Shown here piece by piece: positions 45,866-53,925 of a stretch of DNA of 64,000 nt (position 1 is its first letter; each line of letters opens with the position of its first letter). Origin of the DNA: CAZMVY01 sp964617875 (GTDB lineage Bacteria; Planctomycetota; Phycisphaerae; UBA1845; PWPN01); contig CAZUAI010000007.1 of assembly GCA_964617875.1 (NCBI GenBank), positions 38,389 through 102,388 of the forward strand, given 5' to 3'. Under the pieces are notes generated by a model. That model saw only the letters and a list, made by a program, of their open reading frames with translations. It searched no databases and was not told where the DNA came from. A program made the translations under genes and the position numbers.

Positions 45866-48800
45866 CTCGCGCTTACGCGACTGAGGTCATTATGACCTTC
45901 TTCGGCCCCAGCGAGGACTACTTCGCATTGCCCGATGTTGAGGGCGATGAGGGCGGTTCCGCCGGCTCGGGCGAAGGCCCCGAGTTCCGCACGCTTGCGC
46001 GCCAGTGGTGCAGCACGAACTTCGGCACTGGCGAGAAGAGCGATACGGGCACCATCGTGGCCGGGCTTCGCCGCCTCGCGCAGGCTGATCTCTCACGATT
46101 CGTGGGGGCCGAAAAGGTCGAACTGATCGCCCACATGTCGAAGCAACTCGGCGGTCCGACTCCAGACGTAGACGGGTTGCGGCTCGCGATCGGCTGGAAG
46201 ACAGGGCGCTCGTCCAGCGGTCGCTTGGCCATCGACAATCTCCCCACACCGCTGACGAAGACGGCGATCGAGTCCATGCAGGCCAAGTTTGGCGAGGAGG
46301 CCGACGCCAAGGAGGCCGCGGCCGGAACGCGAAAGGTCCCCACATGGATGCCTTCGCTCCGCGAGGACATCGAGCGCGAGTGCAGCATGCCGTTCAAGGT
46401 GGGCGAAGGTCGCGACCACATTGGCGAGTTCTCGGTCATGCTCGACCACGCCGCCCGGCGTGTGTCCATCGCTCACTCGTGGATCAAGCGGGCGGAGGCC
46501 GAGCGGCAGCGGTTCGTCGAAGACGCCCGGCGCAAGGACCGGGTCCCTGCGGCGGCTCGCGACTGGCTCGACAGGCTCTGCGCCGAGCGCTCAGAGGCAT
46601 CCGGCGTAATCGCCGACTATCGCATTCGGCCCCGCGCGATCAAGGGCTGGAACGAGATCGTGCGCCGCTGGTCGAGTGCCGCTTGCAAGACGGCGGCCGA
46701 CCGCATCGCCGCCGCGCGCGAGGTGCAGGCCGATCCTGAGATCGAGAAGTTCGGCGACATCCAACTCTTCGAGGCCCTCGCGGCCGACGACGCCGAGTGC
46801 GTCTGGCGTCCCAACGGCGCGCCCACGCCCGACCCACTCAAGGACTACGTGGCCGCGACCGACGCTCTGGCGAAACAGCGCCGCTTCAAGGTCCCGGCGT
46901 ACCGGCACCCGGACCCGCTCGCGCACCCGGTGTTCTGCGACTTTGGCAATTCCCGGTGGAACATCAGTTTCGCACGCCATCAACTTGAGAAGGCGCGCAC
47001 CGGCAACAAACGGATTGCCAAGGAGGATACCGCGTGGGTCCAGGATCCGCGCGGCTTACGAATGGGACTGTGGAACGGAAAGGGAGTTGACGAGGTTGAC
47101 CTGCGCTGGTCCTGCAAGCGGCTGGTGACCGACCTGGCGCTCAACGCCGACAGCAAGGCTGATGCGATTGCCGTGACCCGCGCAGACCGTCTTGGCCGGG
47201 CAGCCGGCGGGGCCTTCGACAACGTGGCGATCCGCAACGTATTCGAGGAGAACGACTGGAACGGTCGGTTACAGGCCCCCCGCACACAACTGGACCGCGT
47301 TGCGCGGCTGCTGGAGAAGGGTAAGCGCAAACAGGCGGAGTCGTTGTTGCGTCGAATCCAGTGGCTGATTTCTTTCTCGCCGCGTTTGCGCCCGTTCGGT
47401 CCCTTCATCACCTACGCCGCCGCGCACGGCATCGAGCCCAATCGACGGGGCGAGTACTACCCCAACGCGCCGGGAAACAAGGGACGCGAGGGTCTTGCCA
47501 AGCTTGTGCTGGTTCGCCTTCCCGGCCTCCGCGTGCTCTCGGTCGATCTCGGCCACCGCTACGCCGCCGCCTGCGCGGTGTGGGAGGCCCTTCCCAACGC
47601 GACCTTCGCCGCCGAGATCGCGGGCCGCGACATCATCGCCGGAGGGACGCACGCCGAACACCTCTACTGCCACACCCGTCACACGGATCGCGACGCCAAA
47701 TCACGCACCACGATCTACCGCCGAATCGGCCCCGACAAGCTGGCCGACGACTCCGATCACCCCGCCCCCTGGGCACGCCTCGACCGCCAGTTCCTGATCA
47801 AGCTCCCCGGCGAGGACCGCCCGGCCCGCGCCGCATCGCCCGCGGAAATTGCCGCCGTCCAACAGCTCGAAACCGATCTCGGCCGTGTCCGCACCGACGC
47901 CGATCCGCTGCCGCGCGCCGTAGACGCCCTGATGGCCGGGGCCGTTCGAACCGTTCGCCTCGCCCTTCGCCGGCACGGCGACGCCGCCCGCATCGCCTAC
48001 GCATTCAAGCCGGACGGGGTACGTTTGACGCCGGGCGGCGGCGAGGAGCCGCACACGCCGGAGACTCGGGCCGCCGCCATTCTCGACGCATTGCTGCGGT
48101 GGTACGAACTCGCCACCGGCACGCGCTGGCGGAACACATGGGCCGCGGAGCAGTGGGAGGCCAGGGTCCGGCCGCGAGTCGGCACGGCGTTGCCCGCGCC
48201 GGCGGATGAGGCCGACCGTTGGGAACGCAAGCGGCACCGCGCGGCACTCGAACAGGCGCTCCGGCCTCTGGCGGAATCCCTCGGCGAGTCCGAGATTGCC
48301 GATCTCCACCGGCTCTGGTCGGAGCGCTGGGCCGATGAAGATCGCGAGTGGCCGCCACGCCTTCGCCGGCTGCGCGACTGGCTCCTTCCGCGGGGCCTGC
48401 GGGCGCAGCGGAACGAAACCGCGGAGCAGGCCGCGGCTCGAAAAGCCCGGAGAGGCGCCGCGCGCCACGTCGGCGGCCTGTCCCTCACACGCATCGCCAC
48501 GATACGCGAGCTGTACCAGGTCCAGAAGGCCTACGCCACGCGCCCGGAGCCCGACGACCCTCGCAAACGGATCGCCGCGAAGAACGAGGACCGCTACGAC
48601 AAATTCGGCCGCTCGGTCCTTCAGGTCGTCGAGCGTCTTCGCGAACAACGCGTCAAGCAGCTCGCCAGCCGGATCGTCGAGGCGGCGCTCGGCGTCGGCC
48701 GCATGAAGCCGGCCGGCGGCCGCGACCGCCGGCGGCCGCGGTCCCGCGTGGACGCGCCCTGCCACGCCGTGGTCATCGAATCCCTCCGCAACTACCGCCC

Positions 48801-49776
48801 GGATGAGCTTCAGACCCGCCGCGAGAACCGCGCCCTGATGAACTGGTCCGCCGGCAAGGTCCGCAAGTACCTCGAAGAGGCCTGCCGGCTTCACGGCCTG
48901 CACCTGCGCGAGGTCATGCCCAACTACACCAGCCGCCAGTGCAGCCGCACCGGACTGCCCGGCGTGCGGTGCGTTGACGTACCCGTCGATCCGAACACCG
49001 GCGAGCCGCAGGCATACTGGTGGAGGAAAGCGCTCAGCGCTGCGAAGAAGCGAATCGGCAACGGCAACTCCGACGCAAGCCGCGGCGACGCAGAATCCCG
49101 ATTCATCGTCGATCTGGCGAACCGCCTGGCCCGCCTGAAGGAGGAGCCCAGGCCGCTGCCGCGCACGGTACGCGTCCCACGCGCCGGCGGCGACCTGTTC
49201 GTCGCCGCGCCGCCGCTTTCGTGCTCAACGGCTGCGCATGCGCCCTGCCCCGCCTGCAACGGCGAACGCGCCCTCCAGGCCGATCTCAACGCCGCCGCCA
49301 ACATCGGCCTCCGCCCCCTCATGGACCCCGACTTCCCCGGCAAGTGGTGGTATGTGCCGTGCAGCAACGACAGGCAGGCCGGCGGCGCGATCCCCCGCGC
49401 CGACAGAGTCAGGGGCTCGGCGTGTTTCGGCGGCGATCCGGCCACGTTCGGCCCCTTGTCCTCCGTCACGAACGCGCCCGCGGAAGCCCCCCCTGATGGC
49501 CAGACGGCGAGCGAGGAGAAGTCCGGGAAGAACCGTCGCCGCGGAAAAGGCAGAAGCCGCTCCGGCGCCGACGCGAAGGAGACCACGAACTACTGGGCCG
49601 ATCCGTCCACCCGGGCCCTGCGCCCGGTCAGCAAGGGCGGTCATTGGCTGCCCACGCCCGCCTACTGGCAATCCGTTCGCCGGCGAGTCGTTGCGGCTCT
49701 GCGTTCGCTCAACGGTCTGCCGCCGCCCGTTGACGCCCGCGCCACCCCGCTTGACGCCGATGCCGCGCCGTGGTAA
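45844..49776 (+). CDS. cas12b: Cas12b (C2c1) effector nuclease, main part with RuvC domain
   Basis: A 1310-codon frame (open from 45838; the TTG at 45844 is unlikely to be a true start) holding most of a type V-B effector. With the upstream part joined, the protein is about 1513 residues, longer than the usual 1100-1300. RuvC-I is LRVLSVDLGHRYAAACAVWE (Asp 568 here, ~771 joined), RuvC-II CHAVVIESLRNYR (Glu 979/~1182) and RuvC-III LQADLNAAANIG (Asp 1147/~1350). ENRALMNWSAGKVRKYLEE and NYTSRQCSRTGLPGVRC are typical Cas12b sequences between motifs II and III. Cysteine pairs (CSRTGLPGVRC, CPAC) could form a TnpB-like zinc ribbon. It would cut DNA guided by a crRNA:tracrRNA pair. cas2 precedes it; the tracrRNA and array follow. 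Confidence 0.88.
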   Translation: MHLAKGLTRAYATEVIMTFFGPSEDYFALPDVEGDEGGSAGSGEGPEFRTLARQWCSTNFGTGEKSDTGTIVAGLRRLAQADLSRFVGAEKVELIAHMSKQLGGPTPDVDGLRLAIGWKTGRSSSGRLAIDNLPTPLTKTAIESMQAKFGEEADAKEAAAGTRKVPTWMPSLREDIERECSMPFKVGEGRDHIGEFSVMLDHAARRVSIAHSWIKRAEAERQRFVEDARRKDRVPAAARDWLDRLCAERSEASGVIADYRIRPRAIKGWNEIVRRWSSAACKTAADRIAAAREVQADPEIEKFGDIQLFEALAADDAECVWRPNGAPTPDPLKDYVAATDALAKQRRFKVPAYRHPDPLAHPVFCDFGNSRWNISFARHQLEKARTGNKRIAKEDTAWVQDPRGLRMGLWNGKGVDEVDLRWSCKRLVTDLALNADSKADAIAVTRADRLGRAAGGAFDNVAIRNVFEENDWNGRLQAPRTQLDRVARLLEKGKRKQAESLLRRIQWLISFSPRLRPFGPFITYAAAHGIEPNRRGEYYPNAPGNKGREGLAKLVLVRLPGLRVLSVDLGHRYAAACAVWEALPNATFAAEIAGRDIIAGGTHAEHLYCHTRHTDRDAKSRTTIYRRIGPDKLADDSDHPAPWARLDRQFLIKLPGEDRPARAASPAEIAAVQQLETDLGRVRTDADPLPRAVDALMAGAVRTVRLALRRHGDAARIAYAFKPDGVRLTPGGGEEPHTPETRAAAILDALLRWYELATGTRWRNTWAAEQWEARVRPRVGTALPAPADEADRWERKRHRAALEQALRPLAESLGESEIADLHRLWSERWADEDREWPPRLRRLRDWLLPRGLRAQRNETAEQAAARKARRGAARHVGGLSLTRIATIRELYQVQKAYATRPEPDDPRKRIAAKNEDRYDKFGRSVLQVVERLREQRVKQLASRIVEAALGVGRMKPAGGRDRRRPRSRVDAPCHAVVIESLRNYRPDELQTRRENRALMNWSAGKVRKYLEEACRLHGLHLREVMPNYTSRQCSRTGLPGVRCVDVPVDPNTGEPQAYWWRKALSAAKKRIGNGNSDASRGDAESRFIVDLANRLARLKEEPRPLPRTVRVPRAGGDLFVAAPPLSCSTAAHAPCPACNGERALQADLNAAANIGLRPLMDPDFPGKWWYVPCSNDRQAGGAIPRADRVRGSACFGGDPATFGPLSSVTNAPAEAPPDGQTASEEKSGKNRRRGKGRSRSGADAKETTNYWADPSTRALRPVSKGGHWLPTPAYWQSVRRRVVAALRSLNGLPPPVDARATPLDADAAPW

Positions 49777-49789
49777 CCTCCATTCGTCA

Positions 49790-49890
49790 CCTACAGGGTG
49801 ACAGACCACCGAGAACGTGTCTTCGCCGTCAATGGCCCTTGGCATTCGGCATCGATCAGGTCCGCCTCGGTCCCGGCCGGTACGGGACCC
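49790..49890 (+). ncRNA. Predicted tracrRNA of the Cas12b system
   Basis: Begins just after the cas12b stop. The anti-repeat at 49851-49885 pairs with the CRISPR repeat: ATCGATCA, then GGTCCGCCTCGG, a six-base bulge, then CCGGTACGG, with only three mismatches and one wobble in 29 positions. Directly 5' of it a hairpin GCCG-TC-AATG-G-CC / GG-CATT-CGGC spans 49825-49850. GTGTCT at 49817-49822 can pair with the last six bases of the repeat (GGACAC), like the second repeat:anti-repeat duplex of known Cas12b guide RNAs. A GGTG/CACC stem lies further 5'. Ends are approximate. No promoter or T-run terminator is clear; a GGCAAG/CTTGCC stem (49906-49931) and a GCGAGTGCG/CGCACTCGC stem (49944-49985) follow. 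Confidence 0.8.
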
Positions 49891-50120
49891 CGGCGGCGGC
49901 TCTTTGGCAAGTCGGACGATGCGGCCTTGCCGTCCCGCCCGTCGCGAGTGCGACGGTGGTGCAGGGACCCCCCGGGCGCACTCGCGGCTCGGAAGTGGCG
50001 TGTTTTCAACAGGTTACAGAAAGCAGTCCGGTGTTCTGTGTTCGCCAGCCCCCCAAAACTCGGTCACGCTCGCGGGCACTCTCGCAAGTGCCTGATTTCG
50101 CAGGGCTTGCGAGAGCGGCA
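49891..50120 (+). promoter_or_regulatory. CRISPR leader region with stable hairpins
   Basis: No gene here. It holds a short repeat-like piece GATGCGGCCTTG (49919-49930, one change from the repeat core) that can fold back on the anti-repeat; a 9-bp perfect stem GCGAGTGCG/CGCACTCGC (49944-49952 and 49977-49985); and, ending five bases before the first repeat, a 10-bp perfect stem CTCTCGCAAG/CTTGCGAGAG (50079-50088, 50106-50115) with a further CCTG/CAGG inside. By position, the leader of the array should lie here, although it is not AT-rich. Confidence 0.55.
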
Positions 50121-50369
50121 GCCGCACCGGCCGACGCGGCCTTGATCGATGGACACCGGATGTTCGGCCGGAGCATGCGCCGAGTCCGTGGGGCCGCACC
50201 GGCCGACGCGGCCTTGATCGATGGACACGCGTAGGCGACGACGTCCTTCATGTACGTCGGCAGGCCGCACCGGCCGACGCGGCCTTGATCGATGGACACG
50301 TCGTCGCGCGGTTTCTGGGGTGAGGACCGGGGCGCCGCACCGGCCGACGCGGCCTTGATCGATGGAACA
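50121..50369 (+). CRISPR. Type V-B CRISPR array, 4 repeats of 36 nt and 3 spacers
   Basis: Repeats start at 50121, 50193, 50264 and 50334. The first three are identical: GCCGCACCGGCCGACGCG followed by GCCTTGATCGATGGACAC. Spacers are 36, 35 and 34 nt (50157-50192, 50229-50263, 50300-50333). The fourth repeat differs only in its last bases (GGAACA in place of GGACAC), as expected for the leader-distal end. This gives plus-strand transcription, away from cas12b. The repeat's 3' end (GGACAC) resembles the GCAC ends of other Cas12b repeats. I see no match of the spacers to the rest of the window. The array is very short and its distal side is decayed. Confidence 0.95.
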
Positions 50370-50380
50370 TGGGCGTTGGG

Positions 50381-50407
50381 CTGGATCCCCGCTTGCGCGG
50401 GGATGAC
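50381..50407 (+). repeat. REP-like palindrome, left copy of an inverted pair
   Basis: CTGGATCCCCGC then TTGCGCGGGGATGAC: a small hairpin of a type common in bacterial genomes. Its inverted complement, differing at one of 27 positions, lies at 50598-50624. It starts 11 bases after the last CRISPR repeat. Confidence 0.75.
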
Positions 50408-50537
50408 GACGCGACGGCCCACAGTCCTCTACAGTCCTGTCTCTTGAAGCGATCGCATCGCTGCCGGGTGGCTCCCTCTCAGGCCCTTCCGATTCCGCGT
50501 ATTCCGCGTGTTTCGCGGTTTGACGCCGCGGTTCCGT

Positions 50538-50573
50538 TCCGTCCCGCCCGCCGCAGCCTTGATCGATGCACGC
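50538..50573 (+). repeat. Degenerate CRISPR repeat outside the array
   Basis: By direct alignment this 36-nt segment matches the CRISPR repeat at 28 positions, including AGCCTTGATCGATG. It lies 168 bases past the fourth repeat, inside the inverted REP pair, and points in the same direction. It looks like a remnant of a once longer array. Confidence 0.7.
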
Positions 50574-50597
50574 CGCCCCGTCGCCCCCGCGTCCTCC

Positions 50598-50624
50598 GTC
50601 ATCCCCGCGAAAGCGGGGATCCAG
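50598..50624 (-). repeat. REP-like palindrome, right copy of an inverted pair
   Basis: GTCATCCCCGCG then AAAGCGGGGATCCAG, the reverse complement of the copy at 50381 with one change. The pair encloses about 190 bases, including the degenerate CRISPR repeat, and resembles a REPIN-like doublet. Confidence 0.75.
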
Positions 50625-50625
50625 G

Positions 50626-50643
50626 GCCGCACCGGCCGCCGCA
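50626..50643 (+). repeat. Truncated CRISPR repeat
   Basis: GCCGCACCGGCCG plus CCGCA directly follows the right REP copy and matches the first 18 bases of the CRISPR repeat with two changes (A14C and G18A), then diverges. It is probably another remnant. Being GC-rich and short, it is less certain than the one at 50538. Confidence 0.5.
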
Positions 50644-50690
50644 GAGCGCCGCCGCTTGCCGTTCGCCCCCGATCGGCGATACTGGCACGC

Positions 50691-52205
50691 ATGAACGAAC
50701 AACCGACACCGATCGCCGGCCCCGCCCCGGCGACTGCCACGCCCGAACGCCTCGTCTCGCTCGACGCCGTCCGCGGCCTCACGCTCGCCGGCATGATCCT
50801 CGTCAACAACGCCGGCAACTGGAACGCCGTCTACGGCCCGCTCCGACACGCCGACTGGCACGGATGGACCCCCACCGACCTCGTCTTCCCCTCGTTCCTC
50901 TTCATCGTCGGCGCGGCCATCCCGCTCTCGTTCGACAAGCGGATCGCGTCGGGATTCGGCCGGCTCCGGCTGTTCGAGCAGGTCCTCAGGCGGACGATCA
51001 TCCTCTTCCTGCTCGGACTGATCCTCGGCCTGACGCCGAACGGCTTCCCCGACTGGCGGCTGATCGGCCCCTACATCGGTGTGATCGTCGCCCTCGCCTT
51101 CCTGTATGCCGACGAGCCGCCGTTCGGCAGGCCCGCCACGAGGCCCGGCAGGATCCGCAAGGTCATCGGCTGGGGGCTCCTGGCCGCCGCCGTGCTCTGC
51201 TTCGCCCTCGACTTCCGCTACTTCCAGGCGAGCCACCTGCGCCTTCCCGGCGTCCTCCAGCGAATCGCGATCTGCTATTTCATCGCCTCCGTCATCGTGA
51301 TGTACAGCGGCCCGCGCGGCCGGTTCCTCTGGATGGCCGCCCTGCTGCTCGGCTACTGGGCGATCGTCGCGCACGTCCGCCCCGCGCCGGCCGCTGCCGC
51401 GGGCACACCCGCGACCGCCGCCGCTTCCGCGCCGACGGGCACGCGGACGGCGGGCGCGCCCGCCGGCGCCGCCCGCGCCGCATGGACCGCCGCCAGGCCC
51501 GAAGGCGTGCTCCACGACCGGATCGACGAGGCCGTCCTCGGCTCGCACCTCTACCGCGAACGCCCGGACCCGGAGGGCATCCTGAGCACGGCCCCGGCCG
51601 TCGCCACGGTCCTGCTCGGCGTCCTCGCCGCCGGCTGGCTCCAGGGCCGACGGGAGAAGACCGACAAGGCCTTCGGCCTGTTCCTCGCGGCGAACGTCGC
51701 CCTCTTTCTCGGGCTCTGGATGAACCTGTCCTTTCCGATCAACAAGAAGATCTGGACGAGTTCCTACGTCCTGCTCGCCGGCGGGATCAGCCTGCACGTG
51801 CTGGCGATGTGCTACTACCTCATCGACATCAAGGGCCGGCGACGGTGGGCGGCGCCGTTCCTCGTCTTCGGCACCAACGCGATCGCGGTGTACTTCGCGT
51901 CGAGCGCCTTCGGGCGGCTCCTGAACCTGTGGAGACTGCCCACGGCCGACGGCCATACCGTCGCCGGCGACGTCGCCTGGGGCACGCTGCTGCGAACCTG
52001 GGGCTACCAGACGCTCCACCCCCTGTGGACGCCGACCCCCCTCGGCCCCCAGACGATCACCCTGAAGACGTGGCTCTACGACAGCCTGTTCGCTTCGTGG
52101 GCAAGCCCAAGGCTCGCGTCGCTCCTCTACGCCCTCGCGTACGTGCTCCTGTGGCTCATCCTGACGACCCCGCTCTACCGACGGCGAATCTTCATCAAGG
52201 TCTGA
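50691..52205 (+). CDS. Multi-pass acyltransferase-family protein (heparan-alpha-glucosaminide N-acetyltransferase-like, DUF5009)
   Basis: A 504-residue membrane protein with about ten hydrophobic segments. The start of the conserved region, RLVSLDAVRGLTLAGMILVNN, and HADWHGWTPTDLVFPSFLFIVG match the bacterial relatives of lysosomal HGSNAT (NagX/DUF5009), which transfer acetyl groups to sugars across the membrane. Later PTLYDSLFASW-like segments and NAIAVYFASSAFGRLL are also family-like. Residues ~225-270 hold an Ala/Pro/Gly-rich insertion that is unusual. ATG 50691 is chosen as the first start near the conserved region; no strong SD is seen. It lies 48 bases beyond the last CRISPR remnant. 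Confidence 0.8.
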   Translation: MNEQPTPIAGPAPATATPERLVSLDAVRGLTLAGMILVNNAGNWNAVYGPLRHADWHGWTPTDLVFPSFLFIVGAAIPLSFDKRIASGFGRLRLFEQVLRRTIILFLLGLILGLTPNGFPDWRLIGPYIGVIVALAFLYADEPPFGRPATRPGRIRKVIGWGLLAAAVLCFALDFRYFQASHLRLPGVLQRIAICYFIASVIVMYSGPRGRFLWMAALLLGYWAIVAHVRPAPAAAAGTPATAAASAPTGTRTAGAPAGAARAAWTAARPEGVLHDRIDEAVLGSHLYRERPDPEGILSTAPAVATVLLGVLAAGWLQGRREKTDKAFGLFLAANVALFLGLWMNLSFPINKKIWTSSYVLLAGGISLHVLAMCYYLIDIKGRRRWAAPFLVFGTNAIAVYFASSAFGRLLNLWRLPTADGHTVAGDVAWGTLLRTWGYQTLHPLWTPTPLGPQTITLKTWLYDSLFASWASPRLASLLYALAYVLLWLILTTPLYRRRIFIKV

Positions 52206-52316
52206 CCGCCGGCCGCGGATTCCCGACGGGCAGCCTCCGCCTGCGAAGCTGGCGACTGCCGGGCCCCATGGCGGGCGGGGATCCCCGCTTTCCGATGCCG
52301 ACCGCCGATACCGCAC

Positions 52317-52344
52317 TTGATCGTGGCGCCGCCGCGGGTATATT
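52317..52344 (+). promoter_or_regulatory. Predicted sigma-70-type promoter for tRNA-Met
   Basis: TTGATC and TATATT separated by 16 bases, about 95 bases upstream of the tRNA gene, in otherwise GC-rich DNA. The match to TTGACA/TATAAT is good, and the only gene it can serve is the tRNA. Confidence 0.5.
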
Positions 52345-52440
52345 CTCTGACAGTGGCCGCCTGCACCCCCGGCAAGAGGGACCCGGGAATCCGGGTTCCG
52401 CCGGTTGTGGCGGCTAACTCGTTCTTTCACAAGCGATTAC

Positions 52441-52514
52441 GGCGGCGTAGCTCAGATGGTTAGAGCATGGGATTCATAAACCCAAGGTCAGTGGTTCGAG
52501 TCCACTCGCCGCTA
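52441..52514 (+). tRNA. tRNA-Met (anticodon CAT)
   Basis: A 74-base tRNA. Acceptor GGCGGCG/CGCCGCT (first pair G-T), D-arm GCTC ... GAGC, anticodon loop TTCATAA giving CAT, T-arm AGTGG-TTCGAGT-CCACT and discriminator A. CCA is not encoded. The pair next to the anticodon loop is A-A. The body resembles elongator tRNA-Met rather than the initiator, which has three G-C pairs here, although tRNA-Ile(CAT) cannot be fully excluded. Confidence 0.93.
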
Positions 52515-52550
52515 TCGAGAATACCTGTGCCGTCTGGCGGGCTTCGGCGA

Positions 52551-53657
52551 TCACCTCTCGGTTCTTCGCAATCGCCCGGCCTGAGAGCGTTCCGCTGATG
52601 GGGCCGGTGCCGTCGATTGCCGGACGACGAGTTCCGGGGCCAGAACGATATCGCACATCTGCGGAGCCTGCTCGGACTCCGACGCTTGCCGCATGGCTTC
52701 GATCAACTCCAGGATGGCCAGTTCGCCCAGGCGCCGCGTCGGGAACCGTGTCGTCGTCAAGGGCACCTCACAGAACCTCGCCCACTCCACGTCGTCGAAG
52801 CCCGTGACCGACACGTCCTGTGGCACGCGTAGACCGCGCTCCCGCAACTTCCGCAGCCCGCCGATCGCCATGTAGTCGTTCGGATACACGGCGGCCGTAA
52901 AGCGAACGCCCTGATCCAGCATCCATCCCGTCCGGTCGTAGGCCTCTTCGGGCGTCAACCCGGTCTCCACCAGCAGTTCCGGGCGAAACGGAATGCCCGC
53001 CTCCGCCAGGGCGTCGTGATACGCGGCATGACGCCCGTGCTTCTGCACTCTCGCGAACGGCTGCGAGAAATACGCAATGTCCCGGTGCCCCAACGCGATC
53101 AGATGATCCATCAGCAGACGAGTTCCCTTGTATACGTCGGTCGTGATCCGCCCGGTCTTCGCGTCGCGAACGAAATCCACGATGCACATGACCGGTATGT
53201 CACACTTCTGGAACATCCGAAGCGTCTTGATGTTCGCGTACGTACCCTCGGGGTCCGAGGCCACCGGCACGAGGATCAGGCCGTCCACGTGGTGCTCCAG
53301 GAGCATCTTCATGTGGCGTGCCTCATCGTTCGGATCGTTCTCCGTGACGCACAGCATGACCCGGTAGCCGCGGGCGGCCGCCGCGCTCTCGATCCCGCAC
53401 ACGATTTCCGCGAAGAACGGGTTCTTGATGTTCGTTACAACGACGCCGAGGATGTAGCTGCGCATCCCGCGCAGAGCCGCCGCCTGACGATTGGCGATGT
53501 AGCCCAGGCTGTCCGCGATCGCGAGGATTCGCCGGCGCGTCTCCGCCGAAACCCCGCGCCGCCCGGCCAGCGCGTAGGACACGGTGGCGCTCGTCACGCC
53601 CGCTTCGCGGGCAATATCGCTCAGACGCACTATCGCCTTGGTCGGCCGCTTCGCCAT
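52551..53657 (-). CDS. LacI-family transcriptional regulator 1
   Basis: A 368-residue LacI/PurR-type repressor. The N-terminal helix-turn-helix and hinge (VRLSDIAREAGVTSATVSYAL, RRRILAIADSLGYIANRQAA) precede a periplasmic-binding-protein-like effector domain (ILGVVVTNIKNPFFAEIV, VDGLILVPVASD, GHRDIAYFSQPFARV, VYPNDYMAIGGLRKL, VSVTGFDDVEWARFC). It probably binds a sugar and controls carbohydrate genes nearby. It is a close paralogue of the regulator at 53926, with the effector domain most alike. The C-terminal ~30 residues are charged and not conserved. The intact start is ATG 53657. Confidence 0.92.
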   Translation of the reverse strand: MAKRPTKAIVRLSDIAREAGVTSATVSYALAGRRGVSAETRRRILAIADSLGYIANRQAAALRGMRSYILGVVVTNIKNPFFAEIVCGIESAAAARGYRVMLCVTENDPNDEARHMKMLLEHHVDGLILVPVASDPEGTYANIKTLRMFQKCDIPVMCIVDFVRDAKTGRITTDVYKGTRLLMDHLIALGHRDIAYFSQPFARVQKHGRHAAYHDALAEAGIPFRPELLVETGLTPEEAYDRTGWMLDQGVRFTAAVYPNDYMAIGGLRKLRERGLRVPQDVSVTGFDDVEWARFCEVPLTTTRFPTRRLGELAILELIEAMRQASESEQAPQMCDIVLAPELVVRQSTAPAPSAERSQAGRLRRTER

Positions 53658-53925
53658 GCGGTCCTCATCCGCTTCGTGTCGCCACGTGTCGGGTCGCCGG
53701 CAATCAGGCCCGCCGCCTCGATTCTATCCTACCAACCCGAGTCGGATATGGCTACCGGCTTGCCCGGTGGGATACGAACTCCCGGATTGCCGACAGAGCT
53801 GCGAGGATTACGCTTGTTCGTAAACCTTTGGGACCTCTGCGGCCCTGTCCGCGAAGCGGCTGCCCGCCCGGCCCCGATGGGCAGCTATCCGCGGGGCGCG
53901 TCGGATGGAAATGCGTTTCGTCGTA

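Noticed and set aside
45844..49776. Reading the large effector as a transposon TnpB/IS605-type nuclease
   Set aside because: The length (over 1300 residues), the Cas12b-like blocks between RuvC-II and RuvC-III, the adjacent cas2, anti-repeat RNA and CRISPR array all favour Cas12b; no transposon ends or TnpA are present.
53765..53800. tRNA T-arm-like sequence (minus strand GAGTTCGTATCCC)
   Set aside because: No matching acceptor, D-arm or anticodon arm is found near it, and the loop differs from the consensus. I could not support a tRNA.
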